DNA from: Chitinispirillales bacterium
GTDB lineage: Bacteria > Fibrobacterota > Chitinivibrionia > Chitinivibrionales > Chitinivibrionaceae
NCBI GenBank assembly: GCA_031254455.1
Contig: JAIRUI010000065.1
Span: 1 to 13,607, forward strand
Direction of reading: 5' to 3'
Length of the DNA stretch: 13,607 nucleotides
The notes beneath the pieces are model-generated. The model did not search any database and was not told the origin of the DNA. It worked only from the letters and a program-made list of their open reading frames with translations. Shown piece after piece: positions 5,807 through 13,607 of this stretch. How positions within the stretch are numbered: the first letter of the stretch is position 1; each line of letters begins with the position of its first letter. The position numbers and the translations under genes are program-made.

Positions 5807-7354
5807 ATGGGAGATTTTTTTAAGCAGCTTTTGACCCAAACTTCCGATGTTTGGAGAAAATTATCTGTTCAACAGCAAATTATAATAGCGGCGCTCACCA
5901 TACTTATGTTTGTGGGTCTGTTGTGGCTTGCGATATGGAACGGAGCAAGCGGCGGCAGTAGCGGAAGCGCCGGAAACGGATACAAAAAATTATTCTCTAA
6001 TCTCCCCATAGAAGAATTGGCTAATGTCACCGACGCTTTAAGCCAAGCCGGATTCAAATACAAAATATCTAACAACGGAACTTCCGTCGATGTCGAAGAA
6101 AAATCATATTATGAAGCGAAAATGGCGCTCGCACGCGAAGGGCTTCCGGCAAACAGAGGCGTCGGATGGGAACTATTCGACTCAAAAAATTTCGGAGATA
6201 CCGATTTTGAATTGAAATTAAAAGCCAGAAGAGCTCTTGAAGGCGAATTGACGCGGACAATAAAGTCAATCGGCGAAGTCGAAGATGCGAGAGTTCATTT
6301 GACTTTACCGGAAGAATCTCTTTTCCTTGAAGAAAAAAAACCGGCAAAAGCGGCTATCGCCGTCAAAATCCGCGCGAACAGAACACTCAACAGAGAACAG
6401 ATTAATGGTATCGCATATTTAGCGGCAAGCAGCGTCGATGGCTTGGCAATCAACAGTATTTCAATAGTAGATTTTCAAGGACGGGTGCTTTCAAGACCGG
6501 CAGACGAAAACGACGCCGCTTTAATCGGAAGCAGAAATATGGAAATGCGTCAGGATGTCGAAAAAAATCTGGAAAAAAAAGTTATTTCGCTGTTCGAACA
6601 AGTTTTAGGCAGCGGAAAAGTCAGCGTAAAAATCACTGCGGACTTAGATTTTAACCGAGTTGAAAGTACGCTTGAAAAGTACAATCCTGAAAGCAGAGTC
6701 GCCCGTTCCGAAGAAAGAAACGAAACCAGCGTCACCAATGCGCCTGACGGAGACAGAACTAACGAACGTTCTTTAGCGAATTACGAAATAGACAAAACCG
6801 TTGAACACATTATTCACGAAATCGGGACGATTAAACGGTTGACAGCGGCTGTTATGGTGGACGGAAGGTATTCAAGAGGCGAAAAAGGAGCGAGAATTTA
6901 CAGCCCCAGAACGCCTGAAGAGATCACAAGTTTTGAAACAATGGTAAAAAACGCAGTCGGATACGATTTGACGCGAGGCGATCAGGTATCTGTTATAAAT
7001 GTACAGTTTGACGACGAATCACGAATGTTTTTCGAACATGAAACAGAATTGAGTAAAAAAGACGAATTTTGGAGGCGAATCATAAATTATGTAGCATTAG
7101 TTTTGATTGCGATTATTGCATTTATTATTTTGAGAAGCGTGGCAAAAACACTCGGTGAAGCAATGAATCCGCCTATACCGGAAGTCGAAATTCCGAATAT
7201 AAACAGCGAAGAAGAAGTTGTGGAAGTTCCGTTAAATGTCTCAAGATCTAACGAACTGCTTGAGAAAGTAGAAATAATGACGGAAAACGATCCACAGAGC
7301 GTTGTTAGAATTATAACGGACTGGCTGAATGAGCCGATAACAAAGAAAGATTAG
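5807..7354 (+). CDS. fliF: flagellar MS-ring protein FliF
   Basis: FliF builds the inner-membrane MS ring, the base on which the rotor and export gate assemble. The 515-residue protein has a first membrane segment at about 24-44. Its periplasmic ring-building domains (about 58-405) include the YscJ/FliF-type stretch SYYEAKMALAREGLPANRG (100-118) and LKARRALEGELTRTI (138-152). A second membrane segment lies at about 427-443. The cytoplasmic tail ends in a FliG-binding helix (SNELLEKVEIMTENDPQSVV, 481-500). It is slightly shorter than enterobacterial FliF, with a short loop between 300 and 325 where the family varies. A very strong AGGAGGT lies only about 3 bases from the ATG, a tight spacing; no better start exists nearby. 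fliG follows after 15 bases. Confidence 0.95.
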   Translation: MGDFFKQLLTQTSDVWRKLSVQQQIIIAALTILMFVGLLWLAIWNGASGGSSGSAGNGYKKLFSNLPIEELANVTDALSQAGFKYKISNNGTSVDVEEKSYYEAKMALAREGLPANRGVGWELFDSKNFGDTDFELKLKARRALEGELTRTIKSIGEVEDARVHLTLPEESLFLEEKKPAKAAIAVKIRANRTLNREQINGIAYLAASSVDGLAINSISIVDFQGRVLSRPADENDAALIGSRNMEMRQDVEKNLEKKVISLFEQVLGSGKVSVKITADLDFNRVESTLEKYNPESRVARSEERNETSVTNAPDGDRTNERSLANYEIDKTVEHIIHEIGTIKRLTAAVMVDGRYSRGEKGARIYSPRTPEEITSFETMVKNAVGYDLTRGDQVSVINVQFDDESRMFFEHETELSKKDEFWRRIINYVALVLIAIIAFIILRSVAKTLGEAMNPPIPEVEIPNINSEEEVVEVPLNVSRSNELLEKVEIMTENDPQSVVRIITDWLNEPITKKD

Positions 7355-7369
7355 TAACGGAGGATAACT

Positions 7370-8419
7370 TTGGGTTACGAAAACCATTACGAAGGCGGAG
7401 GAATAGCGTCTCTTGCAAAAAACGTCCCCGGTCCGCGAAAAGCCGCTATAGTCATGGTTGCACTCGGAAGTAACGCATCGGCGCAAGTCATAAAACACCT
7501 TAGCGAAAAAGATGTTGAATTGCTTACGACGGAAATAGCTCGCCTTGACGATGTTACAATTGAAACGCGTGAAGCGGTTCTTCAAGAATTTACCACGTTA
7601 TCTATGGCATACCAATATATTTCACAGGGAGGTGTTGATTATGCCCGTGAAATCTTAGAAGATGCTTTAGGCGCTAGAAAAGCCAAAGAAATAATGGAAA
7701 GGGTTCAGCAGAGAATACGGACTACCGGATTCGATTTACTTGAAAGAGTAGATCCCTCTCAATTGGTGAATTTTATGCGTAAAGAGCATCCGCAAACAAT
7801 TTCACTCCTTTTGGCGCACATGGAACCGGCGGCGGCGGCGCCGATATTATCTCAGCTCCCGCAGGACGTACAGGTTGATGTCGCAAGCAGAATCGCAACA
7901 ATGGAAAATGTTTCCCCCGATACTTTAGATTTGGTAGAAGAAGTTTTGATAGATCAGATTAAATCGCTATTCGGCGGCGATATATCAGAAATCGGAGGAA
8001 TTAAGGCGGTTGCCGAAATTCTTAATAACATAGATCGTTCGGCTGAAAAGAATATTTTAGAATCGCTTGAAAGAGAAAGTCCGGATTTAGCGACAGAAAT
8101 CAAGAATCTTATGTTTGTATTTGAAGATATTATGCTTCTTGACGATTCTTCAATGCGCGTTGTTCTTAAATCGGTCGATAGCAAAGACCTATCAATAGCG
8201 CTAAAAGGAGCGTCGCAGGATTTGCAAGAAAAATTTATGAACAACATGTCTATGCGTGCGGCGGAAATGCTTCGTGAAGAAATTTCATATTTAGGACCTT
8301 TACGTTTGAAAGACGTTGAAGTCGTTCAACAGAAAATAGTGGATGTAGTTCGCCAACTTGAAGAAAAAGGCGAAATTATCGTCAGAGGACGCGGCGGAAG
8401 CGACGATATTATTGTTTAA
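7370..8419 (+). CDS. fliG: flagellar motor switch protein FliG (TTG start)
   Basis: FliG is the rotor protein that contacts FliF, FliM and the stator, generating torque. The 349 residues show the N-terminal FliF-binding domain with PRKAAIVMVALG (22-33) and the middle-domain EHPQT motif (139-143). The Gly-Gly hinge is near 209-210. The C-terminal torque domain (about 250-340) contains SKDLSIALKGASQDLQEKF and the charged helix MSMRAAEMLREEISYLGP. The start is a TTG at 7370 with CGGAGG 6 bases upstream. The next ATG would remove the N-terminal helix needed for FliF binding, so TTG is the credible start. The rare start codon may tune the amount relative to FliF. fliH follows after 12 bases. Confidence 0.95.
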   Translation: MGYENHYEGGGIASLAKNVPGPRKAAIVMVALGSNASAQVIKHLSEKDVELLTTEIARLDDVTIETREAVLQEFTTLSMAYQYISQGGVDYAREILEDALGARKAKEIMERVQQRIRTTGFDLLERVDPSQLVNFMRKEHPQTISLLLAHMEPAAAAPILSQLPQDVQVDVASRIATMENVSPDTLDLVEEVLIDQIKSLFGGDISEIGGIKAVAEILNNIDRSAEKNILESLERESPDLATEIKNLMFVFEDIMLLDDSSMRVVLKSVDSKDLSIALKGASQDLQEKFMNNMSMRAAEMLREEISYLGPLRLKDVEVVQQKIVDVVRQLEEKGEIIVRGRGGSDDIIV

Positions 8420-8431
8420 CGAGGAAAAACT

Positions 8432-9325
8432 ATGGACAATAACGAAGAAAAGCAAACACACGAACTTATAAATGAATTACTAAAACGAAAAGATCCGGCG
8501 TTAGTAGGGATAAGAAAAATATTACGCGCCAAATCCGATTCCATTTCATCTACACGTTCGTTCAACATGCACGCTCCGGAAGTTTTTAATATTGAAACCG
8601 AAGAAAAATCACGCGAAAACGAAACGATTTTTACCGATAAAGAAATAGTTGTTTTAGAAGCGGAAAAAAAGATTTTAGAATTAGAAGATATTATAAGGCA
8701 AAAAGATGAAGAAATAAAAGAAGCGACGGAAAAATCGTATGAAGCCGGAAAATCCGACGGTATCGCCGAAAGTCAAGAAAAAACAAAAACCATCATAAAC
8801 GAAATTGAAAATAAAATAAAAACAGAATCGCAAGCGCGGCTCACAACGCAAATAAATCAGGAACTTGAAGATAGATTAAAGCACTTCAAATCGCTTGAAG
8901 AAGATATTTATCAATTGATAGTTTTATGCATAAAAAAGATTCTTGCGACAGAAATAATATCAAAACCGTATTTAATTATAAACATAATAAAGAAATCTCT
9001 TTCATATCTTTCTCAAAGAGACGAAATTACTATTCGTGTTTCAAAAGACGATTACGAATATGTTAAAGAAAGCATATCTTCGTTTAACCGACATAACGAC
9101 GGAATATACACAATCGACGTTATTCCAGACGAACATATAAAAACCGGCGGTTGTTTGATTGAGACTAATTCCACAATTGTTGACGCTCAGGTTGAAAAAA
9201 GAACCGAAAACGTGTTAGAGTTGGTCGAGAAAATATATAACGAGACAAAAAACAGCGATACTTCAAATAAACTTCCTGACGAAAGCGAAACGAATGAAGA
9301 ATCAGACAATCAGGAAGTTTCATAA
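8432..9325 (+). CDS. fliH: flagellar export apparatus protein FliH
   Basis: FliH is the cytoplasmic regulator and stator of the FliI export ATPase. The 297-residue protein has a variable N-terminus (1-70) and a long charged coiled coil (about 71-155) including the small Gly/Ala-spaced stretch YEAGKSDGIAE. A C-terminal domain (about 156-272) ends in IPDEHIKTGGCLIET then VDAQVEKRTENVLELVEKI, the typical FliH end with its conserved Gly-Gly-x-x-x-Glu-Thr. An acidic, Ser/Asn-rich tail of about 25 residues follows. It is longer than most FliH proteins, and its coding sequence is noticeably more A-rich, with many ATA and AAA codons, than the upstream genes. GAGG lies 8 bases before the ATG. fliI, the normal next gene, is missing; the frame ends 18 bases before convergent pyrB. 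Confidence 0.88.
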   Translation: MDNNEEKQTHELINELLKRKDPALVGIRKILRAKSDSISSTRSFNMHAPEVFNIETEEKSRENETIFTDKEIVVLEAEKKILELEDIIRQKDEEIKEATEKSYEAGKSDGIAESQEKTKTIINEIENKIKTESQARLTTQINQELEDRLKHFKSLEEDIYQLIVLCIKKILATEIISKPYLIINIIKKSLSYLSQRDEITIRVSKDDYEYVKESISSFNRHNDGIYTIDVIPDEHIKTGGCLIETNSTIVDAQVEKRTENVLELVEKIYNETKNSDTSNKLPDESETNEESDNQEVS

Positions 9326-9343
9326 CAAATCATTAAACGTCAC

Positions 9344-10255
9344 TTACCCGCCCAAAAGTGAAAGCGCCGCCATTCTCGCCGCCACTCCGTTTGTAACCTG
9401 ATCTAAAATTACGTTACGACTGCAGTCGGCGACTTCGGACGCGATTTCTACGCTTCGATTTATAGGTCCCGGATGCATAATTATCGCCGATTCTTTCATT
9501 TCGGATAATTTTTCAACGTCAAGCCCGTATAATTTGCGATATTCGCGAACCGATGGAAACAGCCCGCTGTCCTGCCGTTCCAATTGCAGACGCAAAAGCA
9601 TCACTGCGTCGGCGTCTCTTATCGCCTCATAAATGTTTGTCGTTGTCTTAACTCCAAGTAATTCCGGATGCTGCGGAAGAAATGTCGCCGGTCCGCACAA
9701 AGTCACGTCCATACCCAAAGTTTTCATTCCCCATACGTTGCTTCTTGCGACGCGGCTGTGAAGAATATCGCCGATTATCGCAACTTTTACGCCTTCAAGC
9801 CTTCCGAGTTTCCGGCGAATCGTCATTATATCCAAAAGCGCCTGCGTGGGATGCTCGTTAAACCCGTCGCCGGCGTTTATTACCACCGCGTTGGAAAATT
9901 CGGTTATAAAACCCGGAACTCCGCTTGCCGAATGCCTGACGACAATCATATCTATTTTCATCGCTTCTATATTCTGAACAGTATCTTTGAGCGATTCGCC
10001 TTTGCTGACCGAACTTTGCGAAACCGAAAAGTTAAGCGGATTTGCGCCGAGCCGCTTTTGAGCCAATTCAAACGAAATTCGTGTGCGCGTAGAATTTTCA
10101 TAAAACAAATTTACGACGGTTTTACCTTTGAGTAACCCGGAAACGGTATTTTCGCCGTTCAGGGTGTCACAAAATTTGTCGGCAGTGTCCAAAATAGTTA
10201 CAATATCGTCTTTACAAACGTCTTTGAGACCGAGCAGATGTTTAATTTTCAGCAT
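9344..10255 (-). CDS. pyrB: aspartate carbamoyltransferase catalytic subunit
   Basis: PyrB condenses carbamoyl phosphate with aspartate, the first committed step of pyrimidine synthesis, in the cytoplasm. The 303 residues carry the carbamoyl-phosphate site STRTR (55-59), the SKGES loop (84-88) with the lysine reaching the neighbouring active site, and HPTQALLD (135-142). GDILHSRVARS (162-172) and HPGPINR (261-267) follow; all are diagnostic of PyrB rather than ornithine carbamoyltransferase. The length fits a stand-alone catalytic subunit, and no pyrI or pyrC is adjacent. The ATG at 10255 follows AGGGA. A TTG at 10267 would add MQGK, but PyrB proteins begin near the chosen start. It lies 15 bases downstream of the mutase gene and is likely co-transcribed with it. 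It converges with fliH. Confidence 0.95.
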   Translation of the reverse strand: MLKIKHLLGLKDVCKDDIVTILDTADKFCDTLNGENTVSGLLKGKTVVNLFYENSTRTRISFELAQKRLGANPLNFSVSQSSVSKGESLKDTVQNIEAMKIDMIVVRHSASGVPGFITEFSNAVVINAGDGFNEHPTQALLDIMTIRRKLGRLEGVKVAIIGDILHSRVARSNVWGMKTLGMDVTLCGPATFLPQHPELLGVKTTTNIYEAIRDADAVMLLRLQLERQDSGLFPSVREYRKLYGLDVEKLSEMKESAIIMHPGPINRSVEIASEVADCSRNVILDQVTNGVAARMAALSLLGG

Positions 10256-10270
10256 TTTTCCCTGCAAAAT

Positions 10271-11980
10271 TTATCCGACCAACGTACGAATAGCCTTGTC
10301 AAAATCAGCCGCCTTTTTCTTTGCGGCTTCTTCGCCGTCGCTGTAAACGGAAGCGTAAAATTTAATTTTCGGTTCGGTTCCCGAAGGTCTTGCGGTAATG
10401 ACCGTTTCGTCCTCTAAAATAAACTGCAAAACATTTGATTTCGGAAGTAAAATCTTTGCTTTTTCTTTTCCGTCCGACGATAAAACTTGTGACGTTTTGT
10501 AGTCTTTAACTTCTACTACTTTGACAGCGTTTATCGTTGCAGGAATCTTTTCACGCAATCTTTTCATAATAGAATCCATTTTCGCAATTCCCGCCTGCCC
10601 TTCAAAGTCAAGGTTAATAAGCGTTTCCTGATAAAAACCGAACTGTTTCCATAAATTGCGCAACTGCTGTAAAATAGAACGTCCCTGACTCCTGTGGAAA
10701 AGCGTCATTTCCGCAGTCATAACCGCCGCGCTTACCGCATCTTTGTCACGAACGCTCGTTCCGATTAAATAACCGTAACTCTCTTCACCGCCGAATAAGT
10801 ATTCGTAGCCTTCGGTTCCCGTTTCAAATTCGCGGATTTTTTCTCCGATATATTTGAATCCCGTGAGAACGTCGAATGTCGCTGCGCCGTAAAAGTCGGC
10901 GATTTTCTTTTGCAGATTCGTAGTCACTATTGTTTTGATAAACGCAGGTTTTGCAGGCAGCGCGCCGAGATTTTTCTTCGATGAAAAGATGTAATCCGAA
11001 AGCAGTGCGCCCAACTGATTCCCCGTGACAAGCACAAACTCGCCGTTTTCGTCGGGAACCGCTATACCCAATCTGTCGGCGTCTGGGTCTGTCGCCAAAA
11101 TCAAATCGGCGCCGACTTTCTTGCCCAAATCAAGCGACAGTTGCAACGCTTCCTTTTCTTCGGGATTTGGTTTTTTAACCGTAGAAAAATTACCGTCCGG
11201 TTCTTTTTGCTCTTCTACCCAGATTACATCGATTCCCATTTCGCTCAACGCGCGCGAAACAGGCATTTTCCCAGACCCGTGAAGCGGAGTGTAAACCACT
11301 TTCACAGATTTTCCTTTTTCTTTTATAAGGTCGGGACGAATGGACAGATTCTTCACCATATCAATATATTTTCTGTCGATTTCTTCGTCTATATAAACTA
11401 TGTTTTCGTCTTTGTCTGCAATTTTTATTGTTTCTACTTTGTTTGCAAGTTCCACTATTGCATCGTCATGAGGAGGGGTAACCTGACATCCGTCGCTCCA
11501 GTAAACCTTGTAACCGTTGTATTTGGCAGGATTATGGCTTGCCGTTACTACGATTCCCGTTGTCGCTTTAAGCTGGCGAACGGCAAACGAAAGTTCGGGA
11601 GTCGGACGAAGCGATGAAAACAGATACGTTTTAATTCCGTTTCCCGCCAAAACCCGCGCCGCATCCGCTGCGAATAAATCCGAATAGTTTCTGCTGTCGT
11701 ATGCTATTACCGCCGAAGGATCTTCGATTTTTTGCCGCGTTATGTAATTTGCCAATCCCTGTGTGGCTTTTTGTATCGTGTAAGAGTTGAGTCTGTTGTA
11801 TCCGCCGCCGATTATTCCGCGAAGTCCGCCCGTGCCGAACTCCAAATCCTTGTAAAATCTTTCGGACAATTCATCGAAATTTTTGTCCGCAATTAACTTC
11901 TCCACTTCTTTGCGAAACGTTTCGTTTCGCTCTTGCGTAACGTATTTCTGCGCTTTTACCAAAATCTCTTCATTTGTCAT
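10271..11980 (-). CDS. pgcA: phosphoglucomutase/phosphomannomutase (alpha-D-phosphohexomutase family)
   Basis: This 569-residue enzyme interconverts hexose 1- and 6-phosphates, feeding glycogen, cell-wall and nucleotide-sugar synthesis. The four family motifs are in order: TASHNP with the phosphorylated S148 (146-151), the metal loop DPDADR (298-303), the sugar-binding GGEES (397-401) and the phosphate-binding RPSGTEPK (531-538). Length and details such as NGYKVYWSDG after the serine loop match the Bacillus PgcA/YhxB type rather than the shorter ManB type. Substrate preference between glucose and mannose phosphates cannot be decided from sequence alone, so the symbol is tentative. AAGGAA lies 6 bases before the ATG. 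It is the first gene of a probable pair with pyrB. Confidence 0.93.
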   Translation of the reverse strand: MTNEEILVKAQKYVTQERNETFRKEVEKLIADKNFDELSERFYKDLEFGTGGLRGIIGGGYNRLNSYTIQKATQGLANYITRQKIEDPSAVIAYDSRNYSDLFAADAARVLAGNGIKTYLFSSLRPTPELSFAVRQLKATTGIVVTASHNPAKYNGYKVYWSDGCQVTPPHDDAIVELANKVETIKIADKDENIVYIDEEIDRKYIDMVKNLSIRPDLIKEKGKSVKVVYTPLHGSGKMPVSRALSEMGIDVIWVEEQKEPDGNFSTVKKPNPEEKEALQLSLDLGKKVGADLILATDPDADRLGIAVPDENGEFVLVTGNQLGALLSDYIFSSKKNLGALPAKPAFIKTIVTTNLQKKIADFYGAATFDVLTGFKYIGEKIREFETGTEGYEYLFGGEESYGYLIGTSVRDKDAVSAAVMTAEMTLFHRSQGRSILQQLRNLWKQFGFYQETLINLDFEGQAGIAKMDSIMKRLREKIPATINAVKVVEVKDYKTSQVLSSDGKEKAKILLPKSNVLQFILEDETVITARPSGTEPKIKFYASVYSDGEEAAKKKAADFDKAIRTLVG

Positions 11981-12018
11981 AGAAATTCCTTAATTTTAAT
12001 TTCACTTTCGATGTGTAC

Positions 12019-12049
12019 AATATACTATTTGCCGGAAAATGTTTGTTAA
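12019..12049 (-). promoter_or_regulatory. possible sigma-70-type promoter for the phosphohexomutase gene
   Basis: On the - strand TTAACA (12049-12044) is followed by TAGTAT (12027-12022) after 16 bases, or by TATATT (12024-12019) after 19. Both are imperfect, but they lie 39-45 bases upstream of the start codon in the only gap before this gene. The 131-base gap 11981-12111 otherwise holds no coding frame. An 8-base inverted repeat ATTTGCCG/CGGCAAAT (12027-12034 and 12081-12088) overlaps the promoter region and could be an operator or chance. Confidence 0.25.
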
Positions 12050-12111
12050 GGCGAAAATATTTGAGATTATTTTGCAGAATCGGCAAATTTTTAGTTTCCT
12101 GTTACAATTTT

Positions 12112-13185
12112 TTACGATTTTCCCAAAATTACAGCCGCGTTAAGTCCGCCAAAACCCGCCGACAAGCACAAAATATGATTTCCGTTTATATTTTGGCATT
12201 CGCCCGAAATCGTAATTTTTTCTTCACCCTCAAATTCTTCAAAATTCAACGTAGGCGCAATCTTGCCGTTTTTCAGAAATTCGGCGCAAATTATAGTTTC
12301 AATCAGTGAACCCGCACCGGATAAATGCCCTATCGCCCCTTTCAAAGAAACAATAGGCGGAATATTATCTCCAAAAATCAATTTCAGCGCTTTCGCCTCC
12401 ATCGCATCGTTGTAGGGTGTGGCGGTTCCATGGCATTTTATCGCACAAATTCTTTTCGGACTCAAATTTGCAGATTTCAACGCCCGCTCAATCGCCAAAG
12501 CCAAGCCGTCCCCCGTCCTTGACGGTCCCGTTCTGTGATTCGCATCGTTACTTGCACCGCTCCCCCAAACGCAGATTTCACCGGATTTAGGCATTCCCGG
12601 TTTCAAAACGCAAATACCGCTTCCTTCGCCCAGGCTCATTCCGTTCCTATTTTTGTCGAAAGGTCTTGCAGCGGTAGGCGACAACGCTTGAAGAGCGTTA
12701 AATCCCTTTATCACAAACTCGCTAATCTGTTCAAAACCGAAAATCACCGCCTGTTCAAATTCACCCGCCTGCAAAAAAAGCCGCGCAGTGTCAATCGCCG
12801 CCGCACCCGCCGCACAGGCGTTTGCCGAAACCATAATATTACATTTTTCAAGCCCCAAATCCTGTGCGACTTGCTTTGCCTGCTCCTGCAAAATTGGAGA
12901 ATAACCGCAATAATTTTTATTAATGATTCGGTTTATATCTCCTTTTGCGACCGAATAGATGAAAAGCGTTTCACAAGAATTATAATTATTGAAATCATTG
13001 TAATTTTCGACAATTTTTTTTGGCTCGTGCGGATAATTTTCTTTAACGTAAGCAAGTGAGACCGGCAAACCGGAATAGTTTTTAGATTCTATCGCAGATT
13101 TTTTGAGATACAAATTATTTATCGTCTCTTGCATGTTTCCAAAAGGAGTAATTATTTGGCTTTCAAGGATAATTATCTTTTTCAT
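12112..13185 (-). CDS. beta-ketoacyl-[acyl-carrier-protein] synthase (FabF/KS-like, short form)
   Basis: The 357-residue protein is a decarboxylating condensing enzyme that joins malonyl-ACP to an acyl-ACP. The catalytic triad is complete: C124 in ANACAAGA, H252 in CHGTATPYND and H287 in GAIGHLSGAG, with the supporting K282. Other family features are PFDKNRNGMSLGEGSG (175-190) and the C-terminal SAGFGGLNA (342-350). It is about 50 residues shorter than housekeeping FabF, mainly before the cysteine, and no ACP, ketoreductase or malonyl transferase gene is adjacent. The short build resembles the ketosynthases of aryl-polyene or other accessory acyl pathways, which is inference. The start fits the family N-terminus, but no Shine-Dalgarno precedes the ATG; the upstream bases are AT-rich. 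It lies just downstream of a strong terminator, so it needs its own promoter. Confidence 0.88.
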   Translation of the reverse strand: MKKIIILESQIITPFGNMQETINNLYLKKSAIESKNYSGLPVSLAYVKENYPHEPKKIVENYNDFNNYNSCETLFIYSVAKGDINRIINKNYCGYSPILQEQAKQVAQDLGLEKCNIMVSANACAAGAAAIDTARLFLQAGEFEQAVIFGFEQISEFVIKGFNALQALSPTAARPFDKNRNGMSLGEGSGICVLKPGMPKSGEICVWGSGASNDANHRTGPSRTGDGLALAIERALKSANLSPKRICAIKCHGTATPYNDAMEAKALKLIFGDNIPPIVSLKGAIGHLSGAGSLIETIICAEFLKNGKIAPTLNFEEFEGEEKITISGECQNINGNHILCLSAGFGGLNAAVILGKS

Positions 13186-13210
13186 AATTTAGAAAATAAT
13201 AAATTCGAAT

Positions 13211-13253
13211 AAAAGAAAACAGTCGAATTGGGAGAATCCGACTGTTTTCTTTT
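13211..13253. terminator. strong bidirectional-looking intrinsic terminator
   Basis: The arms 13211-13225 and 13239-13253 are perfect 15-bp complements (aaaagaaaacagtcg with cgactgttttctttt). After one mismatch the stem continues 3 bp inward (13227-13229 with 13235-13237) around loop GGGAG. The A-rich left arm gives a T-rich tail on the - strand, so the hairpin suits termination of the chemotaxis receptor gene that ends 20 bases upstream in that direction. The T-rich right arm makes it usable from the other strand too. Confidence 0.85.
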
Positions 13254-13273
13254 AGTAAAATACTAACAAATCG

Positions 13274-13607
13274 TCAGTTATTTCCAGAATTATTATCATC
13301 GTCAAACGGAATAAGCGTTTGTGAAGCCGACGACGTATGTTTAGCCGTTAAATTCTTAGCGGACGATATTCTCTTCATATTATGCGTTTTCCTCTCGGCT
13401 GCCATTGCGCTATGTCGTCTCAATCCTTCGGCTTTCGCCGCTTCGCCGCTCACCACGCCGACCAAGTCGCCCATCAAACCGTTCATTACAAGCGATTGAG
13501 AATTCAATTCCTGAGAACTTGCGGCCAACTCTTCAGAACCGGCGGCGTTCGACTGCGTTATCTGATCCATATCGCTTATCGCCGAATTTACCTGTGAAAC
13601 GCCTCGC
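13274..13607 (-). CDS. methyl-accepting chemotaxis protein, C-terminal part (partial)
   Basis: The frame is open to the right window edge, so only the last 110 or so residues are seen. It reads RGVSQVNSAISDMDQITQSN then AAGSEELAASSQELNSQS, the standard second methylation helix of MCP signalling domains (QVNxAIxxMDQxTQxNA, EELAASSQEL). After the coiled coil the tail ends TLIPFDDDNNSGNN, related to the IPLDDD-type endings of many MCPs. There is no NWETF-type CheR-docking pentapeptide. The sensor and membrane parts lie outside the window. A methionine at 13570 is internal, not the start. The gene ends upstream of a strong terminator and is separate from the ketosynthase gene. Confidence 0.92.
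   Translation of the reverse strand, partial: RGVSQVNSAISDMDQITQSNAAGSEELAASSQELNSQSLVMNGLMGDLVGVVSGEAAKAEGLRRHSAMAAERKTHNMKRISSAKNLTAKHTSSASQTLIPFDDDNNSGNN

Noticed and set aside
9668..10135. A 155-codon + strand open frame opposite pyrB
   Set aside because: It lies wholly inside pyrB, whose motifs are unmistakable; the translated product is compositionally odd and has no ribosome site of note. It is an antisense shadow.
12027..12088. 8-base inverted repeat ATTTGCCG/CGGCAAAT as a terminator or operator
   Set aside because: The 46-base loop and short arms are within what chance allows in an AT-rich gap; noted only as a possible operator under the promoter entry.
12535..13059. A 174-codon + strand open frame opposite the ketosynthase
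   Set aside because: It overlaps a gene with a complete catalytic triad, and its own product has no recognisable domain.
13274..13570. A complete 98-residue gene starting at the methionine at 13570
   Set aside because: The frame continues upstream to the window edge with conserved chemotaxis-receptor sequence, so this methionine is internal.

Overview
The window reads as a chromosomal segment of a flagellated, Gram-negative, probably anaerobic bacterium of moderately low GC. The evidence for this is an iron-sulfur-rich split glutamate synthase, a flagellar basal-body operon, a lipoprotein signal and a methyl-accepting chemotaxis protein. A small relic resembles the C-terminal secretion tails seen in Fibrobacterota/Bacteroidota-type bacteria, so that group is a possible source, but this is a weak inference. 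No rRNA, tRNA, CRISPR array or intact transposon was seen.

Region 1 (1-2504, + strand) is the 3' part of an operon for an archaeal/Thermotoga-type glutamate synthase encoded as separate domains. It holds the C-terminus of what is probably the FMN/synthase subunit, a 16-cysteine ferredoxin, an FAD/NAD(P)H oxidoreductase and a stand-alone GXGXG beta-helix protein. The last three are translationally coupled through ATGA overlaps. Together they would pass electrons from NAD(P)H through FAD and [4Fe-4S] clusters to the FMN site that makes glutamate.

Region 2 (about 2505-4168, - strand) is a small accessory patch between two housekeeping operons. It holds a short lipoprotein of unknown function, a coiled-coil protein with a PD-(D/E)XK nuclease-like core, a relic of a sorting-tail-like domain, and the 5'-truncated C-terminus of a tyrosine recombinase. 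A perfect 15-bp direct repeat brackets the nuclease-like gene. This looks like the scar of past insertion and decay.

Region 3 (4169-9325, + strand) is the flagellar operon flgB-flgC-unknown-fliE-fliF-fliG-fliH. A sigma-54-like promoter sits just upstream of flgB. The products are the proximal rod, the rod/MS-ring junction, the MS ring, the rotor switch protein and the export-ATPase regulator. An unrecognised 91-residue protein lies between flgC and fliE. The usual next gene, fliI, is absent; the operon stops 18 bases before the convergent pyrB.

Region 4 (9344-13607, - strand) holds pgm-like then pyrB (a likely two-gene transcript joining sugar-phosphate and pyrimidine metabolism), a stand-alone beta-ketoacyl synthase of about 357 residues, a strong hairpin terminator, and the C-terminus of a chemotaxis receptor that continues past the window end.

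The least explained items are the 91-residue flagellar-operon protein, the repeat-flanked nuclease-like gene with its degraded neighbours, and the beta-ketoacyl synthase with no visible Shine-Dalgarno. I do not see a clear new multi-gene system.
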